DNA from: an uncultured Caldilineaceae bacterium
GTDB lineage: Bacteria; Chloroflexota; Anaerolineae; Caldilineales; Caldilineaceae
DNA: 64,000 nucleotides
Reading direction: 5' to 3'
NCBI GenBank assembly: GCA_958295915.1
Contig: OY282381.1
Coordinates: 704,722 to 768,721, forward strand
In this document: positions 1 through 8,329 of the stretch, piece by piece
How the letters are laid out: the number at the start of each line of letters is the position of its first letter
How positions within the stretch are numbered: position 1 is the first letter of the stretch
Program-made: the position numbers and the translations under genes
The notes under the pieces: generated by a model
Database searches by the model: none
What the model saw: the letters and a program-made list of their open reading frames with translations, nothing else
Told to the model about the DNA's origin: nothing

Positions 1-1
1 C

Positions 2-361
2 GTATCGCTGGGAATGATCTGTCTGGCGCTGACGCTCCCCCTCCTGCCGGCGGCGACAGGCGCTATCGGCCTGCTGGCAGTAGCCGCAGCGATGGGCGCG
101 GCCCAGGCGCTGATCTTCCCGGCGACCGTGGCCCTGATCGCCGAACAGATGCCGGCTGGCAACGTGGGGGCCGGCATCGGCCTGGCCGGCTCTCTGAAGA
201 ATGCCGGCAAAGTGGTCGGCCCGCTTCTCGGGGGGCTGCTCATCGCCGGGCTGGGGTATAGCGGGATGTTCTGGCTACTGGCCGGCGCGCTGTTGGCCGG
301 CGGCCTGGGGCTGTGTATCCAGCTCCGCTACATTCAAACTGCAGTGGCTAGTGGCCAGTAA
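2..361 (+). CDS. MFS transporter, C-terminal fragment (5' end outside window)
   Basis: The reading frame is open from the window edge to TAA at 359-361, giving about 119 residues of very hydrophobic Ala/Leu/Gly-rich sequence with about four membrane helices. Gly-rich segments (GAGIGLAGSLKNAGKVVGPLLGG) resemble the second half of drug-efflux-type major facilitator proteins. Substrate cannot be told. The last residues, TAVASGQ, are encoded by a copy of the interspersed CAGTGGCTAGTGGCCAGT repeat, which also supplies the stop codon. The native C-terminus therefore probably lay a few codons upstream. The next gene converges from the other strand. Confidence 0.75.
   Translation, partial: VSLGMICLALTLPLLPAATGAIGLLAVAAAMGAAQALIFPATVALIAEQMPAGNVGAGIGLAGSLKNAGKVVGPLLGGLLIAGLGYSGMFWLLAGALLAGGLGLCIQLRYIQTAVASGQ
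342..361. repeat. Family A interspersed repeat (CTAGTGG type)
   Basis: The sequence CAGTGGCTAGTGGCCAGT followed by AA forms the end of the upstream reading frame. It is the clearest single unit of this repeat family in the window. Confidence 0.8.
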
Positions 362-387
362 CCGCAGGGAGCGGTGGGTTTCAGTGA

Positions 388-1632
388 TCAGTGATCCCTG
401 GTTCGTGGGGTTGCGACTCTCGCCCGCCGAATTGGCGAGAACACGATCAGCGTCAACTCTAGGGCCAGCGCCAGGGCGCCGACAAACAGCGTGGCGCGCA
501 GGCCGATGGCCTCGCCCAAACTGCCGCCGATGAACGCGCCGACCGTCGCTACACTGAAAAGCGCAAATCGCCTGGCAGCGGTAGCTCGCCCCAGCAGACG
601 CACAGGCGTAATCACCTGACGCAAACTGATCTGATTGATAAAATAGAATGCACTGCCTAAACCGTTCAGGGCCAGACCTGCGGCCACGGTTACGACGCTC
701 CAGCCGGTCAGATCGGCGCCCGCAACCAGCAGACTCCCAACGAGCCACAGCAGTTTGCCCAAGATGAGCGTCGGCCCCACCTGCAGAAACTGCGCCGTTC
801 CGCCGGCAAGCAAGGCGCCCAACAGGGCGCCGCCGCCGCCGCAGGCCAGGACAATACCGATCACCGCCGGCGTAAAATTCAGTTGATCGACCAAGAACAG
901 CATCTGCACGGCTGCGGCCACAGAGCTGGCCAGCATTCCCAGACTGGATGTGATGGTAAGGATTTTCAGCATAGGCGTGCGGAGCAGCTCGTAGATCCCT
1001 TCAGCGATCTCCCGGCGGATGGAGCGCTGCGATGGTTGGGATTGCGGTTTGTCATCAGCGACGCCCCCAAGGGCCAGGGCTGATAGCAGATATGAGACGA
1101 CATCGACGAGAATCGCTTTGGGAGCGCTGAGGAGCTGCACCAGTCCACCGGCGGCCGCCGGCCCAGCGATGGAGAGCAGGGCATCGCTAATGGAAAGTTT
1201 GCTGTTGGCCTCCACCAGATCGCGCTTCTCCACCAGGGAGGGCAGTACAGAGATAGCAGCGATCTGAAAGAAGACGGTCAGCGCGCCGGCGGCGAAGGTC
1301 ACCATCCACAGGTGCAGAAATGACAGTTGGCCCAGCCACGCGGCCGCGGGGATCGAGCCGAGAGCGAGGGCCCGTCCTATATCGGCCCACACCAGAATCG
1401 GCCGGCGTCGAATGCGGTCCACCCACACACCGGCTACAAAGCCGAAGAGTAGATTGGGCAGGGAGCTGGCCGCGCCCAGCAATCCCATCTGTGAGGGTGT
1501 GGCATCCAGCAGCAACACGGCTATCAACGGCAGGGCCACGGTCGTGATCGCTGTGCCAGCGCCGGAGGTGACGTGGGCCATCCACAGACGTAGAAATGCT
1601 CGGTTTTGCCATAGATTCACGGGTTGATTCAT
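388..1632 (-). CDS. MFS transporter, EntS/MFS_3-like exporter
   Basis: A 414-residue membrane protein with twelve probable helices. The N-terminus (NLWQNRAFLRLW) and the TM2-TM3 loop motif GVWVDRIRRRPIL are typical of the MFS_3 branch (EntS, macrolide-efflux-like exporters). The start is placed at the ATG at 1632, where ATGA overlaps the TGA stop of the upstream kinase-like gene, rather than at the longer upstream extension. The overlap suggests translational coupling and one transcript with 1629-2342. Substrate is unknown; export of a small hydrophobic molecule is the family expectation. Confidence 0.85.
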   Translation of the reverse strand: MNQPVNLWQNRAFLRLWMAHVTSGAGTAITTVALPLIAVLLLDATPSQMGLLGAASSLPNLLFGFVAGVWVDRIRRRPILVWADIGRALALGSIPAAAWLGQLSFLHLWMVTFAAGALTVFFQIAAISVLPSLVEKRDLVEANSKLSISDALLSIAGPAAAGGLVQLLSAPKAILVDVVSYLLSALALGGVADDKPQSQPSQRSIRREIAEGIYELLRTPMLKILTITSSLGMLASSVAAAVQMLFLVDQLNFTPAVIGIVLACGGGGALLGALLAGGTAQFLQVGPTLILGKLLWLVGSLLVAGADLTGWSVVTVAAGLALNGLGSAFYFINQISLRQVITPVRLLGRATAARRFALFSVATVGAFIGGSLGEAIGLRATLFVGALALALELTLIVFSPIRRARVATPRTRDH

Positions 1633-2342
1633 CTGTCTACCTGCGGCTGCTCTATCGAAATCCGCTCCTGCATCCACTCCGCCACCGCGCTCGCTGTCGC
1701 CGCTACGGGCGTATTGGTCGTATCCAGCAAGGTCAGCGGAGGATTCTGTCGCGGCCCCTCCACCCGCAACCAGCGGTTGAAGTCAAGCTGCGCACGCAGA
1801 GACGATGCTTGGCTGCTTTTGCGCCAAGCAGGGCGGGCATGGAGCCGCCGGCGCAACGCCTGTTCTTCGCACACCAGTGTAAGATAGTGGGTGTGGCTGA
1901 AGTAGCGCCGCTCCACGCAGGGCTCTACATGCCCCGGCACAACGAAGCCTGCGCCGAAAAGCGCGACCTGCCGCCCACTCTGGCCGATATTTTTTGCCAG
2001 CCGCAGCCAAGTCTCGAAAAAGTCGCGATGGCCAGTCTGCGGTTTTTCAAACTCTTCCAGCCAGAGGATGTCCGCGTCCAGGAGTACAGCATCGGTGAAC
2101 CGTCCTGCCAGTTCCTGCAGCACAGCGCTCTTCCCCGCGGCGCTTGCCCCACCGATCAACAGCAGAGGCAGCCGCCGGAACGGGTGCATGTGGCCGCATT
2201 CTGGGCAGATTGCGACGGCGCGCCGCGCATCAGTCTGAACACTGCCTGGTCTGGAGGGATTGGGACGGCTACCCGATCGTGTCGGCCCAACCACCCTTTT
2301 GTCCGCTCGATAGAGGCCACAGTGGGCGCAGACGTTCATCAT
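1629..2342 (-). CDS. Zinc-ribbon plus P-loop kinase-like protein
   Basis: A 237-residue protein. The N-terminus carries two CxxC pairs (C5/C8 and C46/C49), an apparent zinc ribbon whose halves are separated by a basic Pro/Ser/Arg-rich stretch (about 17-41). A Walker A motif GGASAAGKS follows at about 64-72. The C-terminal half (DADILWLEEF, then a helical region) resembles small nucleoside/adenylate-type kinases. It overlaps the downstream MFS gene by four bases (ATGA). An SD-like GGAAG directly precedes the tandem ATGs. The substrate is not recognisable; phosphorylation of, or resistance to, a small molecule together with the exporter is inference. Confidence 0.7.
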   Translation of the reverse strand: MMNVCAHCGLYRADKRVVGPTRSGSRPNPSRPGSVQTDARRAVAICPECGHMHPFRRLPLLLIGGASAAGKSAVLQELAGRFTDAVLLDADILWLEEFEKPQTGHRDFFETWLRLAKNIGQSGRQVALFGAGFVVPGHVEPCVERRYFSHTHYLTLVCEEQALRRRLHARPAWRKSSQASSLRAQLDFNRWLRVEGPRQNPPLTLLDTTNTPVAATASAVAEWMQERISIEQPQVDR

Positions 2343-2708
2343 CTTCCATCACTGTCCTTAGCGCTTCGGCTCCGGGGTGAAACGTGCCAGTTCCTGAGTT
2401 TGCATAGTATAGAAACAGCCCGTAAAACCCAAACTACTTCAGTTTTGAGAACAAGGGCTTTGTGCTAAACTGCATAATAAGACGCGGGTGGGCATCTTTT
2501 GGCTTTGCCATAGAAGCCTACAAATTTTAGTCGTGGGAGTCGTCACCATAGCAAAGAGGGAGGGTTGAAGATTCTTGTTCTTCAATGCCTCTTTCTTTTT
2601 GGTACTGCGCGCCCCAAATACCCTAAAGAAAATGCCCGATTGGCGCCTCTGGATGCGCGTGCTCGGTCCCAGCCCAGATGACCACAAGGTAGCTATACGA
2701 AAGCAGCG
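2343..2708. other. Divergent intergenic region with long imperfect hairpin
   Basis: No coding potential of its own was found between the divergent genes. At 2553-2594 there is a composite hairpin: AAAGAGG pairs with CCTCTTT (2553-2559 / 2588-2594) and, inside it, TTGAAGA pairs with TCTTCAA (2565-2571 / 2579-2585). A run CTTTTTGG follows on the plus strand. It may be a leader or terminator structure for the MFS gene starting at 2709. Confidence 0.5.
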
Positions 2709-3950
2709 ATGAGCGGTAATAGACAGGCGCAACGGCTCGCCAGCGGGGATGTCAAGGCTGAAATGCTGACGAATACGGTATTTCTGGTGGCATTCGGGCA
2801 CTTTCTGCTGGAGCTTTTCCACCAGTATCTGCCGGTCTTCTACCCGCTCTTTCGGGCGGAGTTTGGCCTCACCTATGAACAGATCGGCATCGTTACACTG
2901 GTAGCGACGACCACGACTTCAATGGCTCAGCCGCTATTCGGCTACTTCATCGACCGCTGGGATGCCCGTCGCATCACCGCGCTCAGCGTCATCTGGCTGG
3001 GGTTGGTGATGGCTCTGGTCGGCTTCAGCAACAGCTACTGGTCGTTGCTGGTGGCGGTCGCTTTGGCCGGGTTCGGGTCAGCCTCCTTCCATCCCGCCGG
3101 CGCGTCGGTCGTCAGCAAAGCCACCGCCAGGGAAAAGACGGGGCGCGCCGTCTCGTTCTTTGCCGTCGGCGGGAATATGGGCTCGGCGGTCAGCCCGCTA
3201 CTTGTGGCGGTGGGGCTGGGGTTGTTGGGTTTGAGAGGCACTATCGTGCTGCTGCCCGTCGTCGTCGTGGCCGGCAGCTGGCTGCTTGTCGGCCTTGGGC
3301 GGGAGGGCAACGACACCCGCGAAGCGCATCGCCAGCGTCAATCTCGGGCCGGCCAGGGCTTCGCGCTGGGGTTGCTGCTGATCACCCTTGTCGCCATGAC
3401 CCGCTCCTGGTTTCAGCTCAGCCTGACGACGTATCTGCCGATCCTACTTGAGAATCGGGGGCATTCGGTCGTCTTCGGCGGGCAGATGCTCTTTATCTTC
3501 TCCCTTTTCACAGGCGTGGGCAGTCTGCTCGGCGGCATTCTGGCCGACAAGGTCGGTCGCTGTCAGGTATTGCTGGCCTGCTTCGCTCTGCTGGGTCCGG
3601 CATTCTGGCTGTACTTGCATACAAGCGGTATCGTCCATATCACCCTCACCGCTGGGATGGGATTTCTGCTGGGTTGCACCTATCCTACAGCGGTTGTCGT
3701 CGCCCAGGAGGTCTGGTCAAAGGGGCTGGCGATGGCGTCCGGTCTGGTGATGGGGCTAGGCTGGTGGCCTGGCGGTCTGGGCGCTTCCTTTAGCGGCTGG
3801 TTGGCGGATCGGTTCACGTTGGAGACAGCAATGGAAAGCCTGGTCATTGCGCCGGCTTTGGGCGCGCTGCTGATGGCGTTGTTGGCCCTGGCCTTGCGCA
3901 ATCGGGAGAGCTCTCCCGACCTGGAACTGGGCCGCGCCCCTATCCGATAG
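2709..3950 (+). CDS. MFS transporter, fosmidomycin-resistance (Fsr)-like
   Basis: A 413-residue twelve-helix transporter. The first helix region (VAFGHFLLELFHQYLPVFYP), the loop GYFIDRWDARRI and the Gly/Ser-rich fourth helix (GFGSASFHPAGASVVSK) match the Fsr branch of the MFS, whose best-known member exports fosmidomycin. The start at 2709 has no strong SD; M19 (2763) is an alternative that removes a polar N-terminal extension. The nucleoside hydrolase begins ten bases downstream, so the two are likely cotranscribed. Import or efflux of a nucleoside-like compound would fit that neighbour but is inference. Confidence 0.85.
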   Translation: MSGNRQAQRLASGDVKAEMLTNTVFLVAFGHFLLELFHQYLPVFYPLFRAEFGLTYEQIGIVTLVATTTTSMAQPLFGYFIDRWDARRITALSVIWLGLVMALVGFSNSYWSLLVAVALAGFGSASFHPAGASVVSKATAREKTGRAVSFFAVGGNMGSAVSPLLVAVGLGLLGLRGTIVLLPVVVVAGSWLLVGLGREGNDTREAHRQRQSRAGQGFALGLLLITLVAMTRSWFQLSLTTYLPILLENRGHSVVFGGQMLFIFSLFTGVGSLLGGILADKVGRCQVLLACFALLGPAFWLYLHTSGIVHITLTAGMGFLLGCTYPTAVVVAQEVWSKGLAMASGLVMGLGWWPGGLGASFSGWLADRFTLETAMESLVIAPALGALLMALLALALRNRESSPDLELGRAPIR

Positions 3951-3960
3951 GAGTTAGCTG

Positions 3961-4941
3961 ATGTCCTCTGCTTATGATTGCGCTCACACTTCACTCCCCG
4001 TATTGCTCGATGTGGACACCGGCGGCGACGACGCGCTGGCGCTGTTACTGGCTATGGCTTCGCCGGCCCTGGAGGTGCGCGGCATCACCTGTGTCGCCGG
4101 CAATCAGCGGTTGGATCAGGTTGTCACCAATACTCTGACGCTTTTGGATGCCATCGAAGCGCCGCCGGTTGCCGTAGCCGCCGGGATGGACAGGGCGATT
4201 CTCGATGCCGGGCGCGCGCCGCCGCCTCTCCACGGCAAGGACGGCATGGGCGATTTGGGTCTGCCGGCGCCCCGGCGCACAGCAATCGAGGCGCACGCAG
4301 TCGAATTTCTGCGCCGTTCACTGGCAGATGCAGCCGAGCCGTTGACCCTGATCTGTTTAGCCCCTCTGACCAATATCGCAATGCTGCTGCTGATGTATCC
4401 CCAGATAGGGGAGAAGATCGCTCGGCTCTATGTGATGGGCGGCGCCTTTGCCACGCCGGGCAACACGACGCCAGCAGCTGAGTTTAATATCCGTTGCGAT
4501 CCGGAGGCAGCCGCCATCGTTCTGCAGAGCGGTCTGCCAGTTACCCTCTACCCTTTGGACCCGTTCCGACAGGTATGGTTTACGCAGGAGGAAGGGACGG
4601 CTATGAGCCAAGCTGGGAGCATGGCGGCGTCGATCACCGGCGGCATCGTCCTGCACTACTGTCGCTATTTTGAAGCGGACTACGCCCTCATCGGCGATGC
4701 CGGCGCCGTGGCCGCGGTGATCGATCCGATGGGCGCGACGACAGAGCGCTATCCTATGCATGTGGAGCTGTTCGGCAGCGCTACCAGAGGGGCGACGGTC
4801 TTTGATCTACGCAGCGATAGGCAGCGCGAACGCGCCGGCGGCGATTGGACGCAGATCGACGTCATCACCCAAGTGGATGCAGCGCGCTATCGATGGCTGA
4901 TGGCGTCAGCTCTCGGCGCAGAGGAGATCCTTAAAGAATAG
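3961..4941 (+). CDS. Inosine-uridine preferring nucleoside hydrolase family protein
   Basis: A 326-residue protein of usual family length (about 310-330). The N-terminal metal-binding motif DVDTGGDDA lies at about 17-25, the conserved EFNIRCDPEAA segment at mid-protein, and a His in YPMHVEL near the C-terminus fits the general-acid His. The family hydrolyses the N-glycosidic bond of ribonucleosides with a Ca2+ ion, releasing base and ribose. SD AGGAG lies eight bases before ATG. It follows the MFS gene closely. The exact nucleoside is not predictable. Confidence 0.9.
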   Translation: MSSAYDCAHTSLPVLLDVDTGGDDALALLLAMASPALEVRGITCVAGNQRLDQVVTNTLTLLDAIEAPPVAVAAGMDRAILDAGRAPPPLHGKDGMGDLGLPAPRRTAIEAHAVEFLRRSLADAAEPLTLICLAPLTNIAMLLLMYPQIGEKIARLYVMGGAFATPGNTTPAAEFNIRCDPEAAAIVLQSGLPVTLYPLDPFRQVWFTQEEGTAMSQAGSMAASITGGIVLHYCRYFEADYALIGDAGAVAAVIDPMGATTERYPMHVELFGSATRGATVFDLRSDRQRERAGGDWTQIDVITQVDAARYRWLMASALGAEEILKE

Positions 4942-5065
4942 AAGTCCGCTCTTCAGCTAGGCGCGTCCCAGAATGGGAGCCCGTTTCGAACTCACCTCCG
5001 GGCACTACACTGAATTCGGCAATCCGCTGGTTTGGATACCCCAAATTGGGGCGCAACCCTTCAGC

Positions 5066-6022
5066 TTATGCCACCAGCGCCTCTGCATTGGCGTGGAAGA
5101 TCTTGTGGCGCGTCTCGGCGGGCAGGTCCAGGCCGTTTAGCAGCGTTAGCATGCGGTCGTCCAAAAAATCTCGCCCAAAGAGCAGTCGATCCTGGAACTC
5201 CAATAAGAAAACTGCGGCGGAATTCCCTTTCTGCGGAGGCGCAGGGCCGTTGACGGGTTCGCCCTGGCTATGCGACGCAGCGGTGGCCTTGCTCGCCCTT
5301 TTCACCAAGGGGGTAAAGTCTCGGGACAAGGCCGTGAGCGCGGATCCAGCGGACAGGTCGGCGTAGAGGCGCGGATAGGCGCGGAACAGGTGGAACAGTT
5401 TGCCGCCGGGCAGCACTGGTCCTTGGGGATACGCGACTTTGTCGAACTGGTCATCGCCGGAGATGTGCGCCCAGAAGCCCGGCGCGTGGCCGATGAAGGT
5501 TGTATCCGGGCAAGCCTGCAGTGCCCGCTCAAAGGCGTCGATGCTGCCGCCGTACCACCAGTCGGCGCGGGGATAGCGATGACCTGTGGGGATCGGGTAG
5601 TCGATGTGAACTGTGACCGGCAGCCCTTTCTCGCCGCAGAATTGGAAGAGCCGCAGGGCATCCGGGTTGTCGTAGAGCATGCGCAGTTTGATTTCGCCGC
5701 AGACCTGCACGCCGTGGATCTCTATCGCGGCCTGGAGCTGATCGATGGCTTCGGGACGGCGAGGGTCCGGCGCATAGCCGAGGATGAACCGTTCCGGCGC
5801 GGCCTGTTTATAGCGCAGACAGGCGCCAAAAGGTACCGGATAGGGACTGCTGCCGCCAAAGTGTATCACCGGATTACAGGCTGCCGGGTTGTACTCGTCA
5901 GGAGGGCACTCCCAGGTGAGCAGCCATGTCTTGGCGATGCCGTACCGATCCATATTCGCCAAGTACCTTGGCAGATCGTGACCGTCCCAGTCTGGGTGGT
6001 TGTGGGCGTCAATGATGTGCAT
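5066..6022 (-). CDS. Amidohydrolase-family metal-dependent hydrolase (Amidohydro_2-like)
   Basis: A 318-residue TIM-barrel protein. The metal-binding HxH is in IIDAHNHPDWDG at the N-terminus. Further His are in TVHIDYPIPTG and TFIGHAPGFW, and the acidic end-of-barrel motif appears as LLFGRDFLDD. This is the pattern of the decarboxylase/lactonase-type Amidohydro_2 family. An Ala/Ser/Pro-rich stretch of about 25 residues (KATAASHSQGEPVNGPAPPQ) before the last barrel strand looks inserted, like the other low-complexity insertions here. It converges with the nucleoside hydrolase. Substrate unknown. Confidence 0.85.
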   Translation of the reverse strand: MHIIDAHNHPDWDGHDLPRYLANMDRYGIAKTWLLTWECPPDEYNPAACNPVIHFGGSSPYPVPFGACLRYKQAAPERFILGYAPDPRRPEAIDQLQAAIEIHGVQVCGEIKLRMLYDNPDALRLFQFCGEKGLPVTVHIDYPIPTGHRYPRADWWYGGSIDAFERALQACPDTTFIGHAPGFWAHISGDDQFDKVAYPQGPVLPGGKLFHLFRAYPRLYADLSAGSALTALSRDFTPLVKRASKATAASHSQGEPVNGPAPPQKGNSAAVFLLEFQDRLLFGRDFLDDRMLTLLNGLDLPAETRHKIFHANAEALVA

Positions 6023-6082
6023 CGATTATCTCGTGGTGGCGTATGAATAGATGGGACTGAGAGCGTCGATGATGGCCATCAG

Positions 6083-6745
6083 CTATGACTGGCCGCCGGC
6101 AAAGATCAGGCTAAAGACGACGATCATACCGCAGGCCACCAGCACAACAATGAAGAGCACCGGCGCCAGAACCACGACAATCGCTCTCCCTGCGGACAGC
6201 CCATATTCCACTTTGGTGGCAAAGTAGGCGAGCGCCAACTGATAAATCAGCAGGATGAATCCAACACAGCCTCCGACCCACGGCACAAAGCCGAAGAGAG
6301 AGCTGATAATCGAGATCGGCGCGCTGAAAGTGGCGTTGAGATAGGCATAGCGCCCAAACTGCCCTTGGCCGCCCAATACGGATGCGACCAGATGCAGGAT
6401 GCCGATACCGATGACGAAAAAGATCGGGGCGATGACAATGGAACCCAGACTCACAGCGCGCATGAACTCGTCAAAAGTGCCGGTGTTTGCGATCGTTTCT
6501 ATCTGAGCGCGAGATTCCGCCGGCATCAACTCAAGCATCGGCTCCATGCCAGCCAAAGAGGACGAAAACTGTTGCTGCGCCCTCTGCAGCAGTCCGAGCA
6601 GGGCAGTGACCACCGCGGCCAGAACCACCCACACGAGAGCGGTGGTCAGGGTCGCCGACGCTTTCTGGCGTTCAGCCTCGAAGACCTCTTCACCGGGCTT
6701 GATCAGCACAGCCACCCACGTTTGGAACATCAGACGAAAGTCCAT
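6083..6745 (-). CDS. Yip1-domain integral membrane protein
   Basis: A 220-residue protein with about five membrane helices. It begins with a short amphipathic segment (MDFRLMFQTWVAVLIKPGEEVFEAER) followed by TLTTALVWVVLAAVVTALLG; this layout matches bacterial Yip1 proteins. The ATG at 6745 is preferred because AAGGAA lies seven bases upstream. Longer upstream codons read through low-quality sequence. The function of bacterial Yip1 proteins is not established. No operon partner is obvious. Confidence 0.8.
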   Translation of the reverse strand: MDFRLMFQTWVAVLIKPGEEVFEAERQKASATLTTALVWVVLAAVVTALLGLLQRAQQQFSSSLAGMEPMLELMPAESRAQIETIANTGTFDEFMRAVSLGSIVIAPIFFVIGIGILHLVASVLGGQGQFGRYAYLNATFSAPISIISSLFGFVPWVGGCVGFILLIYQLALAYFATKVEYGLSAGRAIVVVLAPVLFIVVLVACGMIVVFSLIFAGGQS

Positions 6746-7005
6746 TGTTGTTTCCTTTGCTGAGAATTTGCAGGTCTGGCTACCACAAGGGATCTGCGAA
6801 TCTGGCAACCTGGAAGTGTTCGGCTGGTCTTGAGAACCCTTCCGCATTATGCAGGATTTCTAGCCTGAGCGCAAGGAGTGCACGCCGGTGGTCAGGCCAG
6901 AAACTCACCCTCTCTTGAGACATACCCGCGCCGGACGATGCTGAGTATAGCCCCTTCGTGGTCGTAATTGCAAACTGGATGCTTTGATTGTATCCTGCAT
7001 GCATC

Positions 7006-7170
7006 ATGAGCGTAAGAGTAGATCCGTCCGGATGCAGGGCGGTTCAGGTAGAAGTCGAAGCGCCTGGCTCAATCGACGAGGTTTGGCAAGCGATCGCCAC
7101 AGGAATGAATCCAAAAAATTGGCCGATTTTACCTCCGAGCCATCTTCCAAATCATCACCTTTGCCCCTGA
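7006..7170 (+). pseudogene. 5' stub of an SRPBCC (AHSA1/START-like) protein gene
   Basis: The ATG at 7006 opens a 54-codon frame. Its residues 13-34 (AVQVEVEAPGSIDEVWQAIATG) closely follow the usual N-terminal strand and first helix of SRPBCC ligand-binding proteins. After this the sequence becomes unrelated (NPKNWPILPP) and stops at 7168-7170. The family is about 150-300 residues, so this is a truncated remnant. The transposase tail downstream suggests an insertion or deletion event broke it. Confidence 0.55.
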
Positions 7171-7230
7171 AACCTCCTCCTTTAATGCCAGTCACAATTG
7201 ATACCAAATGTTGGGTACTATACCCTGTAT

Positions 7231-7390
7231 CTATTTGAGACGGGAATGCGCAATTTGTGATGTGTTCTTGAGTGGGCCGTTGATGATCTCGATGATAGAA
7301 CGCTTACGAGAAAACAACTTGTCCTGGAGAACGATACGTCGATACAATAAAAAGTTTGGCCGAGAGCGCAAGCGGCATACCAGATCTAAA
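7231..7390 (-). pseudogene. C-terminal remnant of IS982-family transposase
   Basis: On the minus strand the translation LQDKLFSRKRSIIEIINGPL followed by KNTSQIAHSRLK ends at TAG 7231-7233. IS982 transposases end their DDE domain with a very similar run (K-RxIIE-IND-LKN-SQIEH-R). Only about 50 codons remain, with no recognisable N-terminal part or terminal repeats, so this is debris. The upstream boundary is approximate. Confidence 0.6.
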
Positions 7391-7432
7391 GGGTTCGCAC
7401 TGGTCGCAAACCGGCGCTCAGATCCCGCCAAC

Positions 7433-8329
7433 TCACGAATAGGCCCGAAGTTTCTCCTGCAGGAAGGCCACACAGCCGGGCGCCTGGGCCGGTGTCAGGC
7501 TGTGGAGCACGAGTGCGCCCTGATAGCCGCTCTGGTGGAGGCGCTTCAGGTAATAATCGTAGTCCAGCAGGCCAGTGCCAGCGGCTTCATGGCCGGCCTC
7601 GCCATCGCGGCTCAGGTCTTTGGCGTGGGCCAGAGCGATGCGGTCCCCCAGCAGAGCAAAGGCTTCGTCGAGGATTTCGCGCTGGCGATGGATCGTTCCT
7701 TTGGGGAAAACGTTGGCCCCATCCATCACAATTGTCAGCCTGTCCGAGCGCATCGTGTCCAGCAGATCGCGTGCCTTGCGGGGGGAATTCACGACATTCG
7801 ACACCTCCGGTTCGATGCCCAGCCGCAAGTTGTGTTCCTCGGCGAGGGCGAGCGCCTGCTCCATGGCGAGCAGCAGGTCTTGCCAGGCTTGCGGCGAGTT
7901 GTTCTGGGGATGATCTTGCCACATATTGTCCGGGTTGCGGGTGCCAGTGCAGAGCGTTAGCAGATCTGTGCCCAGCGCGGCTGCATGGGCCGCCAGCACG
8001 CCCAACCGACGCAGACCCTGCGCGCGCACAGCCGCATCTGGGTGAATCATATTGTAGGTACCGGAGAGGGAGGCCATTTTAATGTTGCGAGCGTCCATCT
8101 GTTTACGCGCGTGATCACACAAGACCGCATCCAGCGCGTCCGGCATATCCGAATGCGGCCTTCCCGCCAGTTCACCTGACCGCTGATTCACCTGATTGCG
8201 CTCAGGCCACACAATCCCCAGGCAGCTCGTGTTGAACTGAACATGGCGGATGCCATGGGCCGCGACCGCGTCCAATACCCCTTCCAGCGTCGGCTCTTCA
8301 AACGTGCGGGTGAAGATTCCGATTTCCAT
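7433..8329 (-). CDS. Sugar phosphate isomerase/epimerase (AP-endonuclease-2 TIM barrel)
   Basis: A 298-residue protein starting MEIGIFTRTFEEPTLEGVLD. The ATG at 8329 overlaps the stop of the upstream oxidoreductase (TGATG), so the longer open frame was not used. Metal-ligand candidates are Glu in LGIEPEVSNVV, Asp in VMDGANVF and His in ALAHAKDL, the layout of xylose-isomerase-like TIM barrels. With the coupled Gfo/Idh/MocA gene it probably acts in catabolism of a sugar or cyclitol. Such pairs are common in inositol-type pathways; the substrate is unknown. Confidence 0.85.
   Translation of the reverse strand: MEIGIFTRTFEEPTLEGVLDAVAAHGIRHVQFNTSCLGIVWPERNQVNQRSGELAGRPHSDMPDALDAVLCDHARKQMDARNIKMASLSGTYNMIHPDAAVRAQGLRRLGVLAAHAAALGTDLLTLCTGTRNPDNMWQDHPQNNSPQAWQDLLLAMEQALALAEEHNLRLGIEPEVSNVVNSPRKARDLLDTMRSDRLTIVMDGANVFPKGTIHRQREILDEAFALLGDRIALAHAKDLSRDGEAGHEAAGTGLLDYDYYLKRLHQSGYQGALVLHSLTPAQAPGCVAFLQEKLRAYS

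Larger units (their letters stand above)
6746..7432. other. Gene-poor stretch with decayed gene remnants
   Basis: About 690 bases without an intact gene. It holds the start of an SRPBCC-like gene (7006-7170, plus strand) and the tail of an IS982-type transposase (about 7231-7390, minus strand), annotated separately. Nothing recognisable was found in 6746-7005. Confidence 0.6.

Noticed and set aside
5039-5051. CCCCAAATTGGGG as a bidirectional terminator between convergent genes.
   Set aside because: Stem of only four to five base pairs and no T-tract on either strand.
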